Origin: JAKANM01 sp964356495
GTDB taxonomy: Bacteria; Patescibacteriota; Patescibacteriia; Magasanikbacterales; GWA2-37-8
Direction of reading: 5' to 3'
DNA: 29,787 nt
Assembly: GCA_964356495.1 (NCBI GenBank)
Contig: CAYHHR010000011.1
Location: 1-29,787 of the forward strand
This document shows positions 21,601 through 28,604 of this stretch, piece after piece; within the stretch, counting starts at the first letter, position 1, and every line of letters starts with the position of its first letter. The notes beneath the pieces were generated by a model. It ran no database searches and was not told the DNA's origin. It worked only from the letters and a program-made list of their open reading frames with translations. A program made the position numbers and the translations under genes.

Positions 21601-23250
21601 TTCTCAATGGTTTCCGCTGATTTAACCATCACCGGTACGATCACTGGCACCGGCGCGGTAGCGGTAAATGACGCCTGGGTTTCGGCGAAAAAGACCGTTA
21701 GTGGCAATGATATTTGGACCGGTGGTCAAACCGATGCCAGCGGAGCTTATTCTATCAGTGTTGATAGTGGCACATGGACTTTGTATGCGGAGGGTCCGTG
21801 TTATCAGCGAACCAACGGCGTTGATGTCGCGGCCGGCAGTTCGGGAAACAATATTACCCTTACAGCGATTAGTAGTTGCAGTGTTCCGACTCCGCAAATC
21901 AGTGGTGTGACCCCGGCATCCGGCGGTCAGGTTTCGAAAAATAGTTTAACATTGAATATCCCACCCCTAGCTCTTGGTGATAGTCAGGCCACGGTCAGTG
22001 TCACGGTAGCTACTTCAAGCGGTGTCGTCGCTACTAATAGCGCCACGCCACTCAAGAATTCCACTCAGAGTATTAGCATATCCAATGCCAGTGGTTCCGT
22101 AGCCTTGCAGAGTAATGTAAAAATTTCTCTGACCTATGATCCGGCGGAATTGCCAAATGGTTTCGATGAATCTACCTTGCAACTTGGATATTTCGACTCT
22201 GGAACGTGGCAACCGGTAGAGTCAACGGTTGATACAGTCAACAACACCATTAGCGCTTCTGTCAGCCACTTTACGAATTACGGACCAATTCTGCCCGGCG
22301 TGCCCGACAAACCGACCGTCCTTAGCGCCACGGCCGCTTCGGCTAGCCAGGTCAATCTGAGCTGGACCGCGCCTACGAACGCATCAAGTACTTATTACAT
22401 TATTTACCGCAGTTTGACAGACTCAAACTTCACTACTGCGCTTGCTTCTACCACAGCCACTACCTACAGCAGTACCGGTTTGTCGGCCTCGACCAAGTAT
22501 TATTATAAAGTGGCTGGCGTCAATGCCAATGGCGAAGGTTTGAATTCCGACAGCGCTAACGCCACCACCAACGCCGCGGCAGTCGTGGCTAGCACCGATA
22601 CAGGCGGAGGCGGTGGAACGATTGTGAATATTAATTATAACTTATTGCAACCGACGGTGAATGCGACGACCGGAGCTACCACTACCGGTAGTGTCACAAC
22701 CGGCGCGTCAGCGGCCGGTCCGACCAGCGCGCCTGAGGCGGAGACTGCGAAAGTTGCTAGATTCAATTTCACATCGGTTCTGAAGGTTGGATCCGTTAGC
22801 GCCGAGGTTAGAAATCTGCAGACCCTATTGAAAGAGCTTGGTTTCTTCACGTATTCCAGGATTACAAATTACTTTGGTTCGATTACCAGGGCGGCCGTCT
22901 TGAAGTACCAGAAAGCCAGAGAGTTGGCTAAGACCGGAGTTTTTGATGATGCGACCAAGGCTTCATTGAAAGCCGAGGACAAGAATCAAGTAGCCAAATC
23001 GGTTGTCGTGCCTCCGAAAGCGGCGATTGCTGTCTTCGTTCACACCTTACAGCCGGGTACTAGGGGCGGAGAAGTACGATTGTTACAGCAAAAATTAAGA
23101 GAACTTGGTTACTTCAAATACCCGACGAACACCGGATTATTTGGTCCCGCGACCAGAGCCGCGGTCGTAGCTTTCCAGAAAGAGCGCGGATTAAAGCCGT
23201 TCCCGGGATGGGTTGGTCCCGCGACCAGAGCCGCTCTAAATAGTCTCTAA
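18643..23250 (+). CDS. Giant secreted cell-surface protein with peptidoglycan-binding C-terminus
   Basis: 1535 aa from the ATG at 18643. It begins with a signal peptide (MLKKMFSAVRTTGLGLAMSL..., cleavage probably after AFA). Next come large Ser/Thr/Gly/Asn-rich beta regions (to about residue 700). At least three carboxypeptidase-regulatory-like beta modules follow (about 734-810 SISGRVTNGASGV..TDANGNYLLYVPAG, 907-985 VSGTVTTSAGG..TDSSGAYSLSMP, 993-1068 ITGTITGTG..TDASGAYSISV). After these are a fibronectin type III domain (about 1219-1310, PTVLSATAASASQVNLSW) and two PG_binding_1 domains (about 1376-1445 and 1465-1535, each with EVRxLQ..L.ELG.F and FG..TRAAV..FQK). There is no LPXTG or C-terminal anchor, so attachment is presumably through the wall-binding domains. 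A role in host or surface contact is inference. It is the longest gene in the window, with its own terminator. Confidence 0.85.
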   Translation: MLKKMFSAVRTTGLGLAMSLAFAGVAFASVGANLTVLPSVANTDNLMGATGASWKFVVTTSAALATGDVIRFVFPPTNGGQPFTISNPTSSVLGSMTLYSSIVSSTIGVGNVMMSGGQPAIYAFVTSTNVGATSTFTLGGINNSVAQILSMGQNLNWMVEAGTLADNAQPAGPFITSTAKFSTSTQVSLIRAGGSLVSDNNSGIVPSSFATSATNVTYTFTIKATSSIPAGGKIVVNLPLDFSLNGVTVNLAQQISNTTNTALGSFSTTTSGMINRVMLVTANTSTGAGDVITVQIGGLTNPSTAAVYRPFTIFTTKSNNGLLDGSYQGFEQSDFNDGTPPPNDTVHIGGLNFVTVNVYKQTGTTTALLSGNELTQVKVGIGCPDKMFFVGEKWLNASSSASYNNLLDCNYMVMAQPFSSTSTSFFDSFLPPALKSVNAIGGRRVTSSLVFGVPDATVVFAVKGGVAGQQAFINAYTPNFQSFVPVFTSDSYAAQGFSATGTGYVKLRVKSGETWSFNLMSGMIGSTGNFSTGTVKYWPPSIPSSYISSAGTTTLSDANYVQANNTLNVVLSKVGGGSVTNACLGVKRVGGNMFMGAQDTVCQANNGSNYRFTVPSGTIGVQLMQPGSPPTEYTVGINSLNVTTTITLSAPSTFIAVTVVDGSNRPISGAPIFAQGGNGFGQSITGSAGTTTLNLAPGTYSVGGFAPSFGPLTNQNVTLSGTSSSVTFTVDSSNFKSISGRVTNGASGVSGVNIGASGVAGTNGGNGTQTDANGNYLLYVPAGIYEVGGWSDSTGGLPPQQANVSSGNQTGIDFALTGLGTLHLEVQNASNVGQLFAGAFSASTGRGNGTNSWSASGTSKVADIKLSAGSYTIHVGSPMIGEIASESVTITDGATTNKTYNIGASTTLYTVSGTVTTSAGGLANVGVWASKIGGPGFFSTLTDSSGAYSLSMPNSSTYHFGVKSTGYTSIGGEIDVAVAGGNVTRNFSMVSADLTITGTITGTGAVAVNDAWVSAKKTVSGNDIWTGGQTDASGAYSISVDSGTWTLYAEGPCYQRTNGVDVAAGSSGNNITLTAISSCSVPTPQISGVTPASGGQVSKNSLTLNIPPLALGDSQATVSVTVATSSGVVATNSATPLKNSTQSISISNASGSVALQSNVKISLTYDPAELPNGFDESTLQLGYFDSGTWQPVESTVDTVNNTISASVSHFTNYGPILPGVPDKPTVLSATAASASQVNLSWTAPTNASSTYYIIYRSLTDSNFTTALASTTATTYSSTGLSASTKYYYKVAGVNANGEGLNSDSANATTNAAAVVASTDTGGGGGTIVNINYNLLQPTVNATTGATTTGSVTTGASAAGPTSAPEAETAKVARFNFTSVLKVGSVSAEVRNLQTLLKELGFFTYSRITNYFGSITRAAVLKYQKARELAKTGVFDDATKASLKAEDKNQVAKSVVVPPKAAIAVFVHTLQPGTRGGEVRLLQQKLRELGYFKYPTNTGLFGPATRAAVVAFQKERGLKPFPGWVGPATRAALNSL

Positions 23251-23258
23251 AAAACGCT

Positions 23259-23289
23259 AAAAACACCCGGCATTGCGCTGGGTGTTTTT
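23259..23289 (+). terminator. Terminator of the surface-protein gene
   Basis: AAAAACACCC pairs with GGGTGTTTTT across an 11-nt loop. The stem overlaps the promoter of the next gene. Confidence 0.85.
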
Positions 23290-23301
23290 GTTTGCTACAA
23301 T
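23273..23301 (+). promoter_or_regulatory. Promoter of the rlmI-like gene, nested in the terminator
   Basis: TTGCGC (23273-23278) lies in the terminator loop. A 17-bp spacer and TACAAT (23296-23301) follow. The start would be at about 23308, 4 nt before the ATG. Confidence 0.5.
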
Positions 23302-23311
23302 CTTAATCACT

Positions 23312-24574
23312 ATGCTTAAACTTATCATAAATAAAGAGAGGACTGGCCCGATCCGCGGCCGGCACCCTTGGGTATTTTCGGGCGCTTTGAAGCAGATACC
23401 TGAAGGGATCGCGACCGGCGAACCGGTTGAACTCACTGATGAAGCCGGAAATTATTTAGCCAGCGGTTATTTTAATTCTTATTCGCAGATCGCGGTTCGA
23501 GTATGGGATTGGGAACAAGCGGAAGTTAATCAGGAATTTTTTTCTTCAAGAGTCAGGGATGCTTTTGAGCTTCGTCTTAAATTTGTCCTGAATAAAAAAA
23601 CCACCGCATGCCGCATAATCAATGGCGAGAATGATTTGTTGCCAGGACTGATTGTGGATCTGTATGGTGATTATGCCGTGGTGCAATTTCATAATCCCGG
23701 CATCGAACGCTGGAAAAAGGAAATTGTGCAAGCATTACTCGAAGTTGTCGAGCCTAAGGGAATTTTTGAGCGTTCGGATGTACGAGAGAGGAAGAAGGAG
23801 GGATCCTTCGCTCCGACTCAGGATGACAATGGAAAAGGCGTACTGTTTGGCAAAGTCCCGGACGAAATTAAAATTTTAGAAAACGGCTATGCTTTTCAGG
23901 TGAATGTCAAGGAAGGTCAGAAGACCGGATTTTTCCTGGACCAGCGCGATAAGAGGCAGGCGCTCGAAAAATATTCCAAAGGAAAAAAAGTTTTGAATTG
24001 TTTTTCTTATACCGGCGGATTTAGCGTTTACGCGCTCGGCGGCGGCGCGAAAAAAGTGGTGAGCGTGGATTCATCCGAGCCGGCGCTGAAAACCGCCAAG
24101 CAGAATGTTTTGTTGAATAAGCTCGATGAAAAAAAATGTGAATTTATTTTGGCGGATGTGAAGGAGTATCTGAGTGATTTGGTCGAGACCTCACCTAACC
24201 TCTCCTCTGTGGAGGAGAGGAAGCGTTCCCCTCGCCTCCACAGAGGAGAGGTTTCGTCACCATTCGACGTCATCATTCTCGACCCGCCGGCCTTTGTCAA
24301 AGACCGCCGCAAGATTCACGAAGGTCTTCACGGCTACCGTAAAATAAACGAAGCCGCGCTTAGAATTCTTCCAAAGGGCGGTATTCTTGTGACCTGCTCC
24401 TGTTCGGCTCATATTTCACTTCAGGATTTCCGTTTTATGCTATCCGAGGCCGCCGCTCGCGCCGGTCGGACCGTACAGATTGTCGAGACCTTTACGCATG
24501 GCATTGATCATCCGAATTTAGTGGCATTTACGGAAGGGGAGTACTTAAAGTGTCTGTTTTGTTTAGTTCGTTAA
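23312..24574 (+). CDS. rlmI: 23S rRNA m5C methyltransferase, RlmI-like
   Basis: 420 aa from the ATG at 23312. An N-terminal PUA domain (HPWVFSGALKQIPEGIATGEPVELTDEAGNYLASGYFN) is followed by the central RlmI domain (LPGLIVDLYGDYAVVQFHNPGIERW) and the SAM methyltransferase domain (VLNCFSYTGGFSVYALGGGAKKVVSVD, then VIILDPPAF and VTCSCSAH). Family members methylate C1962 of 23S rRNA. Two repeat-derived inserts are translated: EGSFAPTQDDNGK (from about 23797-23830), and SPNLSSVEERKRSPRLHRGE (24188-24252) just before FDVIILDPPAF, close to the catalytic site. The exact rRNA target is inferred from the family only. Confidence 0.85.
   Translation: MLKLIINKERTGPIRGRHPWVFSGALKQIPEGIATGEPVELTDEAGNYLASGYFNSYSQIAVRVWDWEQAEVNQEFFSSRVRDAFELRLKFVLNKKTTACRIINGENDLLPGLIVDLYGDYAVVQFHNPGIERWKKEIVQALLEVVEPKGIFERSDVRERKKEGSFAPTQDDNGKGVLFGKVPDEIKILENGYAFQVNVKEGQKTGFFLDQRDKRQALEKYSKGKKVLNCFSYTGGFSVYALGGGAKKVVSVDSSEPALKTAKQNVLLNKLDEKKCEFILADVKEYLSDLVETSPNLSSVEERKRSPRLHRGEVSSPFDVIILDPPAFVKDRRKIHEGLHGYRKINEAALRILPKGGILVTCSCSAHISLQDFRFMLSEAAARAGRTVQIVETFTHGIDHPNLVAFTEGEYLKCLFCLVR
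23797..23830. repeat. 'GGATCCTTCGCTCCG' element in the rlmI-like gene
   Basis: GGGATCCTTCGCTCC followed by GACTCAGGATGACA, a sequence I recognise as a widespread bacterial dispersed repeat type. It encodes EGSFAPTQDD, residues not expected in RlmI between RSDVRER and GVLFG. Confidence 0.5.
24188..24252. repeat. Palindromic element inserted in the rlmI-like gene
   Basis: Arms CCTCTCCTCTGTGGAGG and CCTCCACAGAGGAGAGG (perfect 17-bp inverted repeat). The arm sequence is shared with the 82-bp element in uvrA and prmC, but the middle is shorter. Confidence 0.85.
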
Positions 24575-24599
24575 CAAACATTTGGTTTTAGTATATAAT
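24571..24599 (+). promoter_or_regulatory. Promoter of gap
   Basis: TTAACA (24571-24576), a 17-bp spacer and a perfect TATAAT (24594-24599). It begins at the stop codon of the preceding gene. The AT-rich repeat then forms nearly the whole leader of gap. Confidence 0.75.
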
Positions 24600-24615
24600 A
24601 CCATTGTCTCTGTTC

Positions 24616-24733
24616 ATTTAATGTCAAATTACAAATATCAAATTTCCAATCAAATCCAAATATTAAATGTCAAAATTTGAGCTTTGGATTTTGAGCTTGA
24701 TTTGACATTAGAAATTAGGATTTTGAAATTATT
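24616..24733 (+). repeat. 118-bp AT-rich dispersed repeat, copy 2
   Basis: Opposite orientation to 9874-9991, same length, few differences by eye. It lies between the gap promoter and the gap start codon (9 nt before the ATG), so it should be transcribed as a self-complementary leader. Confidence 0.85.
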
Positions 24734-24742
24734 ATTAATAAT

Positions 24743-25738
24743 ATGGTAAACGTCGCAATCAATGGTTTTGGCAGGATCGGCCGGCAAACTTTTCGGGCGG
24801 CATACCAGAGGAAGCTGGTCAAAGTCGTCGCCATCAACGATCTTACCGACACCAAAACTCTCGCACATCTTTTGAAATATGATACGGCCTATGGGACTTG
24901 GCCGGTGGAAATTGATTTTGACGAGACGAATCTTATTATCGACGGCAAAAAATTTCCGGTGTTCGCCGAGAAAGACCCTACTCATTTACCATGGAAAAAA
25001 CTGAAAGTTGATGTCGTGCTCGAATGCACCGGCCGATTTACTAGTCACGAGGGCGGCGAAATGCACATTACCGCCGGCGCGAAGAAAGTTATCATCAGCG
25101 CGCCTGCCAAAGGCGGCGTACCAACCTATGTTCGCGGAGTGAACTGCGACAAGGTCAAAGACGAAAAATCCAACATTATCAATAACGCTTCCTGCACGAC
25201 GAATTGTATCGCGCCGATCATGGCGATTCTTCAGGATCATTTTGGGGTTGAGAAAGCGATGATGAGCACGGTGCATGGTTATACCGCTGATCAAAATTTG
25301 CAGGACGGCCCGCATCGTGATCTCCGACGCGGCAGGGCGGCCGCGGAAAATATTGTTCCGACGACTACCGGAGCGGCGGTCGCGACTACGGAAGCCATTC
25401 CGGAATTGCAGGGAATTTTTGACGGCCTGGCGATCCGGGTGCCGGTTCCAACCGTTTCACTTTCTGATGTCACTGCCGTCCTCATGAAAGAGGTTACGAT
25501 TGAAGAAATTAATGCGGCTTTTGAAAAAGCCGCCAAAGAAGATCGCTTCAAAGGAATTCTTACCACGACCAAGGAATTGCTGGTTTCTTCTGATTTTATC
25601 GGCAATACTCATTCGGCCATTATCGATCTCTCCTTGACAAATGTCGTTGGGCAAACTATGGTAAAGGTAATTGGCTGGTATGATAACGAAACCGGTTACT
25701 CGAATCGCCTTATCGAAATGGCGGAAAAATTTTCATAG
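24743..25738 (+). CDS. gap: Glyceraldehyde-3-phosphate dehydrogenase
   Basis: 331 aa, full length. The glycolytic enzyme oxidises glyceraldehyde 3-phosphate to 1,3-bisphosphoglycerate. Visible are the NAD-binding motif INGFGRIGRQTFRAA, the catalytic SCTTNCIAP (Cys at residue 151), GPHRDLRRGRAAAENIVPTTTGAA, and the C-terminal WYDNETGYSNRL. The AINDLTD segment after strand 2 keeps the acidic residue that favours NAD over NADP. Expressed from its own promoter with the repeat as leader. Confidence 0.97.
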   Translation: MVNVAINGFGRIGRQTFRAAYQRKLVKVVAINDLTDTKTLAHLLKYDTAYGTWPVEIDFDETNLIIDGKKFPVFAEKDPTHLPWKKLKVDVVLECTGRFTSHEGGEMHITAGAKKVIISAPAKGGVPTYVRGVNCDKVKDEKSNIINNASCTTNCIAPIMAILQDHFGVEKAMMSTVHGYTADQNLQDGPHRDLRRGRAAAENIVPTTTGAAVATTEAIPELQGIFDGLAIRVPVPTVSLSDVTAVLMKEVTIEEINAAFEKAAKEDRFKGILTTTKELLVSSDFIGNTHSAIIDLSLTNVVGQTMVKVIGWYDNETGYSNRLIEMAEKFS

Positions 25739-25773
25739 GATTACACAGATAAATAAAAGATAACGCAGATTAT
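25739..25773. repeat. 'GATTACACAGAT' repeat fragment
   Basis: GGATTACACAGAT followed by AACGCAGATTATT fills the gap between gap and the next ATG. Related to 11892-11935. Confidence 0.45.
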
Positions 25774-25774
25774 T

Positions 25775-26524
25775 ATGAAAAAAACTGATTTATTTATTGG
25801 CGTTCTGGTTTTAGTTGTAGTTGGATTTGCTTGCAAGCAGTCAAATTTGACGTCCCCCGCCAGCAAGCAGTCGGGCGCGGGGCAAGTACAGCTCCCGGTC
25901 ATTGACCGCGATGAGGCCTTTCAAGATCCGAATACCAAGGTCAGCTTTATTTATAAAAGTTATTTACAAAAAGAAACTGTAACTTCAGAACCTGGTAATG
26001 TAATGCTAGTGTTCAAGAAAAAAGAAGGTACTTCCGGCCTCATTGATACATTATATTTTTCTACCAAGACTCATGACGCCTGGCTGGCAGAGAAATCGAA
26101 GGCCGATCCGACCAAGGTTTGCGACAGTGAAGTGCAGGCTGGTTGCGAGAAGTGGGACGCGAGCGTCGCTTTATACAATAAAGTAGTTTCTACCAATAAT
26201 TTTCAAGATTATTACGCGTTCGGCGTCGACACCGTGAATGTCGGCGGAATTAAATTTGTCGCGGTGGTGACATACAATGTTGATCGCCAGCAATATCAGA
26301 CGACCTATCTCGCCTATGTCAATAATACTCGAATAACATTTGTCGATCCGGCGACGGGCGGCCTCGAATATGGCGTGCCATTCCAGATGAACGCGAAAAA
26401 TCGAGAAATGGTTGAGCTTACCGGTCTGCGCCTCGCGAAAAGACAGAAAGTTGATGACGTTAAAACCAGAGCGCGCGCCGATGAATTGTTCCAGATCGTT
26501 TCGACGGTCACGGTCGCAAAGTAA
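25775..26524 (+). CDS. Putative lipoprotein of unknown function
   Basis: 249 aa. The N-terminus MKKTDLFIGVLVLVVVGFAC is a signal sequence ending in a weak lipobox (GFAC, Cys at 20). A Ser/Thr/Gln-rich linker follows. The remainder is a mixed alpha/beta domain (NTKVSFIYKSYLQKE..., DYYAFGVDTVNVGGIKFVAVVTYNV) with one further Cys pair (VCDSEVQAGC). I do not recognise a family. It may be cotranscribed with gap (36-bp gap, no terminator between). Confidence 0.7.
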   Translation: MKKTDLFIGVLVLVVVGFACKQSNLTSPASKQSGAGQVQLPVIDRDEAFQDPNTKVSFIYKSYLQKETVTSEPGNVMLVFKKKEGTSGLIDTLYFSTKTHDAWLAEKSKADPTKVCDSEVQAGCEKWDASVALYNKVVSTNNFQDYYAFGVDTVNVGGIKFVAVVTYNVDRQQYQTTYLAYVNNTRITFVDPATGGLEYGVPFQMNAKNREMVELTGLRLAKRQKVDDVKTRARADELFQIVSTVTVAK

Positions 26525-26562
26525 TTAAATTTTCCAGCATTCTTTGAAAAAGGAGCGGCGCA

Positions 26563-27018
26563 ATGTCGGCAAATCAACGAAATCAAAAACTGGTCAGGGA
26601 ATACAAAAATCTTGATGTGGCGTGGGAAATGTGGTTTCATATGGTTGTCGAGCTCAAGTTTTTTAGTGACATCAACCCGGACATCACCGTGAAGCATTTC
26701 CCGGCCTCGCCGGAAGCCTTCACCGACAAAAAAGTGATCGACGTCGCGATTCCTCGCTCCATGCCCACCTACACGGCGCTGAAGTTTCTTGACGAAAGAG
26801 CATTGCGTCCAGCGATGTTGCCTGAGCTTCTTTGTTGGAGAGAGGAGCATCCGGAAAGACTCGGGAATTGCCTGGTGGTGGCGCTCGGCGCTGAATGGGA
26901 GGGTTTGCATCCCTGCGTCTTTGGGAGAGAATCGTATCTCGGTCTGTGCCTCAGCTACCGCGCTTTCCACAAGGGAAACTGGGATTCGCGTTACACGCTC
27001 GCCGCCGTTGAAAAGTAG
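26563..27018 (+). CDS. Small soluble protein, paralogue of the gene at 4992
   Basis: 151 aa with one of the clearest Shine-Dalgarno sequences in the window (AAGGAG, 9 nt before the ATG). The C-terminal half reads ALRPAMLPELLCWREEHPE, VVALGAEW, LGLCLSYRAFHKGNWDSRY, TLAAV. It aligns in layout with residues 100-172 of the protein at 4992-5534. No signal peptide or membrane segment is present, so this member is cytoplasmic while the other is exported or anchored. Function unknown. The gene is more GC-rich than gap or the lipoprotein gene and is followed by a hairpin. Confidence 0.7.
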   Translation: MSANQRNQKLVREYKNLDVAWEMWFHMVVELKFFSDINPDITVKHFPASPEAFTDKKVIDVAIPRSMPTYTALKFLDERALRPAMLPELLCWREEHPERLGNCLVVALGAEWEGLHPCVFGRESYLGLCLSYRAFHKGNWDSRYTLAAVEK

Positions 27019-27030
27019 GATTCGTTTCAG

Positions 27031-27092
27031 CCCACAGCGGCTGGATTTCGACTTTGTTGGTCGGATTTCCTCCCTGTGGGTGTTGTATTATT
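27031..27092 (+). terminator. Hairpin after the gene at 26563
   Basis: CCCACAG (27031-27037) pairs with CTGTGGG (27074-27080), followed by TGTTGTATTATT. The loop is long (36 nt), so this is a moderate call. Confidence 0.5.
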
Positions 27093-27117
27093 AGCCCTGC
27101 CTCATCGGCAGGCAAGC

Positions 27118-27146
27118 TTGCAAACCAGTATTTTTTCTGTTAGAAT
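27118..27146 (+). promoter_or_regulatory. Promoter of aspS-scpA-scpB
   Basis: TTGCAA (27118-27123), a 17-bp spacer, TAGAAT (27141-27146). A CCTGCC/GGCAGG palindrome (27096-27112) lies directly upstream. Leader about 25 nt. Confidence 0.65.
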
Positions 27147-27176
27147 GAGCCAAGAGTAAACCTTTATTTTTTATTT

Positions 27177-28604
27177 ATGTCAAAACGCGTTTTGTCGGTT
27201 GAAACATCGAAAATGGTTGGACAGGAGGTAACGATTAAGGGCTGGGTCAATGCTCGAAGGAACATGGGCAAAATTGTTTTTCTTGATATCCGCGATCGCG
27301 GCGGGATTCTTCAGGCAGTCGGAGTGCCAAGCCAGATGGATGCTGTTTCAGTTGAAACTATGAAAGAAGTTCGGCCGGAATGGGTACTCGCGATCACCGG
27401 CCTGGTGCAGGAACGCGGCGAGAAGCAAAAAAATCCCGACATGCCGACCGGAAATGTTGAACTGTTGATAAAGAAGCTGGAAGTTTTGAATACCGCGCTG
27501 ACCCCGCCGTTTGAAATTGATAAGAATACCATCGGCATCAACGAAGAGTTGCGTCTGAAGTACCGCTATCTTGATCTTCGCAGCGAACGGATGAAAAAAA
27601 ACATCATTTTGCGAAATAATGTTTCGCAATTTTTCCGAAAGCATTTATTGGCTGAAGGTTTTTTGGAAATTGAAACGCCGATTTTGACCAAGGGCACTCC
27701 TGAGGGAGCGCGTGAGTTTATCGTGCCGTCGCGCGTCTACCCCGGTCAGTTTTATGTTTTACCGCAATCTCCGCAACAGTTCAAACAGTTGTTGATGGTC
27801 GCGGGAATGGAAAAATATTTTCAGCTCGCGCGCTGTTTCCGCGATGAAGATCAGCGTGGCGATCGCCAGCCGGAATTTACCCAATTGGATATAGAAATGT
27901 CCTTTGTTGAACAGGAGGATGTAATGTCGCTCATCGAAGCGATGATGATTGAACTTGTGAAGACGGTCACGCCGGAAAAGCGCATCCAGCAGATTCCTTT
28001 TCCGCGCATCCCATATAAAGAAGCGATGGAAAAATACGGCAACGATAAACCAGACATTCGAGAAGACAAGAATGACCCGAACCTGCTCGCGTTCTGCTGG
28101 GTGGTAGATTTTGCTTTTTTTGAAAAGACCGAGCCCACCTCCGCCGAGGCTACGGCGGGTAAAAGTGGCTGGACTTTTAGCCATAATCCTTTTTCCGCTC
28201 CGATTCCGGAACATCGCGAACAACTCATCAAGAAAGAACGGATCGGCGAAATCGTCGCGGACCAATATGATATCGTTCTAAACGGATACGAGGCTGGTGG
28301 AGGCGGCATCAGAAATCACACCCCTGAAGCGCTTCGTTCGGTTTTTGAAATCATGGGTTTCACTGACGAACAAATCAACGAGCAATTCGGCCATATGCTT
28401 GAGGCGTTTGATTTTGGCGCGCCGCCCCACGGCGGTATCGCGCTTGGCGTTGATCGGGTCATCGCGATTCTGGCCAACGAACCGAACATTAGAGAAGTAA
28501 TTGCGGTGCCGAAAACAGGCGACGCGCGCGATCTTATGATGGGAGCGCCATCACCTTTGCCGAGAAAGTCATTGGAGGATGTTCATATTGAAATAAAGAA
28601 ATGA
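27177..28604 (+). CDS. aspS: Aspartyl-tRNA synthetase, compact form
   Basis: 475 aa. An N-terminal OB-fold anticodon-binding domain (VTIKGWVNARRNMGKIVFLDIRDRGGILQAV) is followed by the class II catalytic core (motif 2 FRDEDQRGDRQPEFTQLDIEMSF, motif 3 GGIALGVDRVIAIL). Bacterial AspRS usually has about 590 residues with a GAD domain between DKPD and the WVVDF strand. Here DKPDIRE is followed almost at once by FCWVVDF, so that domain is missing. Residues about 320-331 (PTSAEATAGKS) are a repeat-encoded insert. Whether it also charges tRNA-Asn cannot be decided here. The stop overlaps the scpA start (ATGA). Confidence 0.94.
   Translation: MSKRVLSVETSKMVGQEVTIKGWVNARRNMGKIVFLDIRDRGGILQAVGVPSQMDAVSVETMKEVRPEWVLAITGLVQERGEKQKNPDMPTGNVELLIKKLEVLNTALTPPFEIDKNTIGINEELRLKYRYLDLRSERMKKNIILRNNVSQFFRKHLLAEGFLEIETPILTKGTPEGAREFIVPSRVYPGQFYVLPQSPQQFKQLLMVAGMEKYFQLARCFRDEDQRGDRQPEFTQLDIEMSFVEQEDVMSLIEAMMIELVKTVTPEKRIQQIPFPRIPYKEAMEKYGNDKPDIREDKNDPNLLAFCWVVDFAFFEKTEPTSAEATAGKSGWTFSHNPFSAPIPEHREQLIKKERIGEIVADQYDIVLNGYEAGGGGIRNHTPEALRSVFEIMGFTDEQINEQFGHMLEAFDFGAPPHGGIALGVDRVIAILANEPNIREVIAVPKTGDARDLMMGAPSPLPRKSLEDVHIEIKK
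28133..28167. repeat. Palindromic insert in aspS
   Basis: CCGCCG (28141-28146) pairs with CGGCGG (28153-28158), with CCAC/GTGG-type outer pairing. Translated as TSAEATAGK between FFEKTE and GWTFSHNPF, where AspRS normally has a short loop. Confidence 0.65.

Noticed and set aside
20815..21897. Minus-strand frames within the giant surface-protein gene
   Set aside because: Shadow frames of a repetitive GC-balanced gene, with no start signals or recognisable domains.
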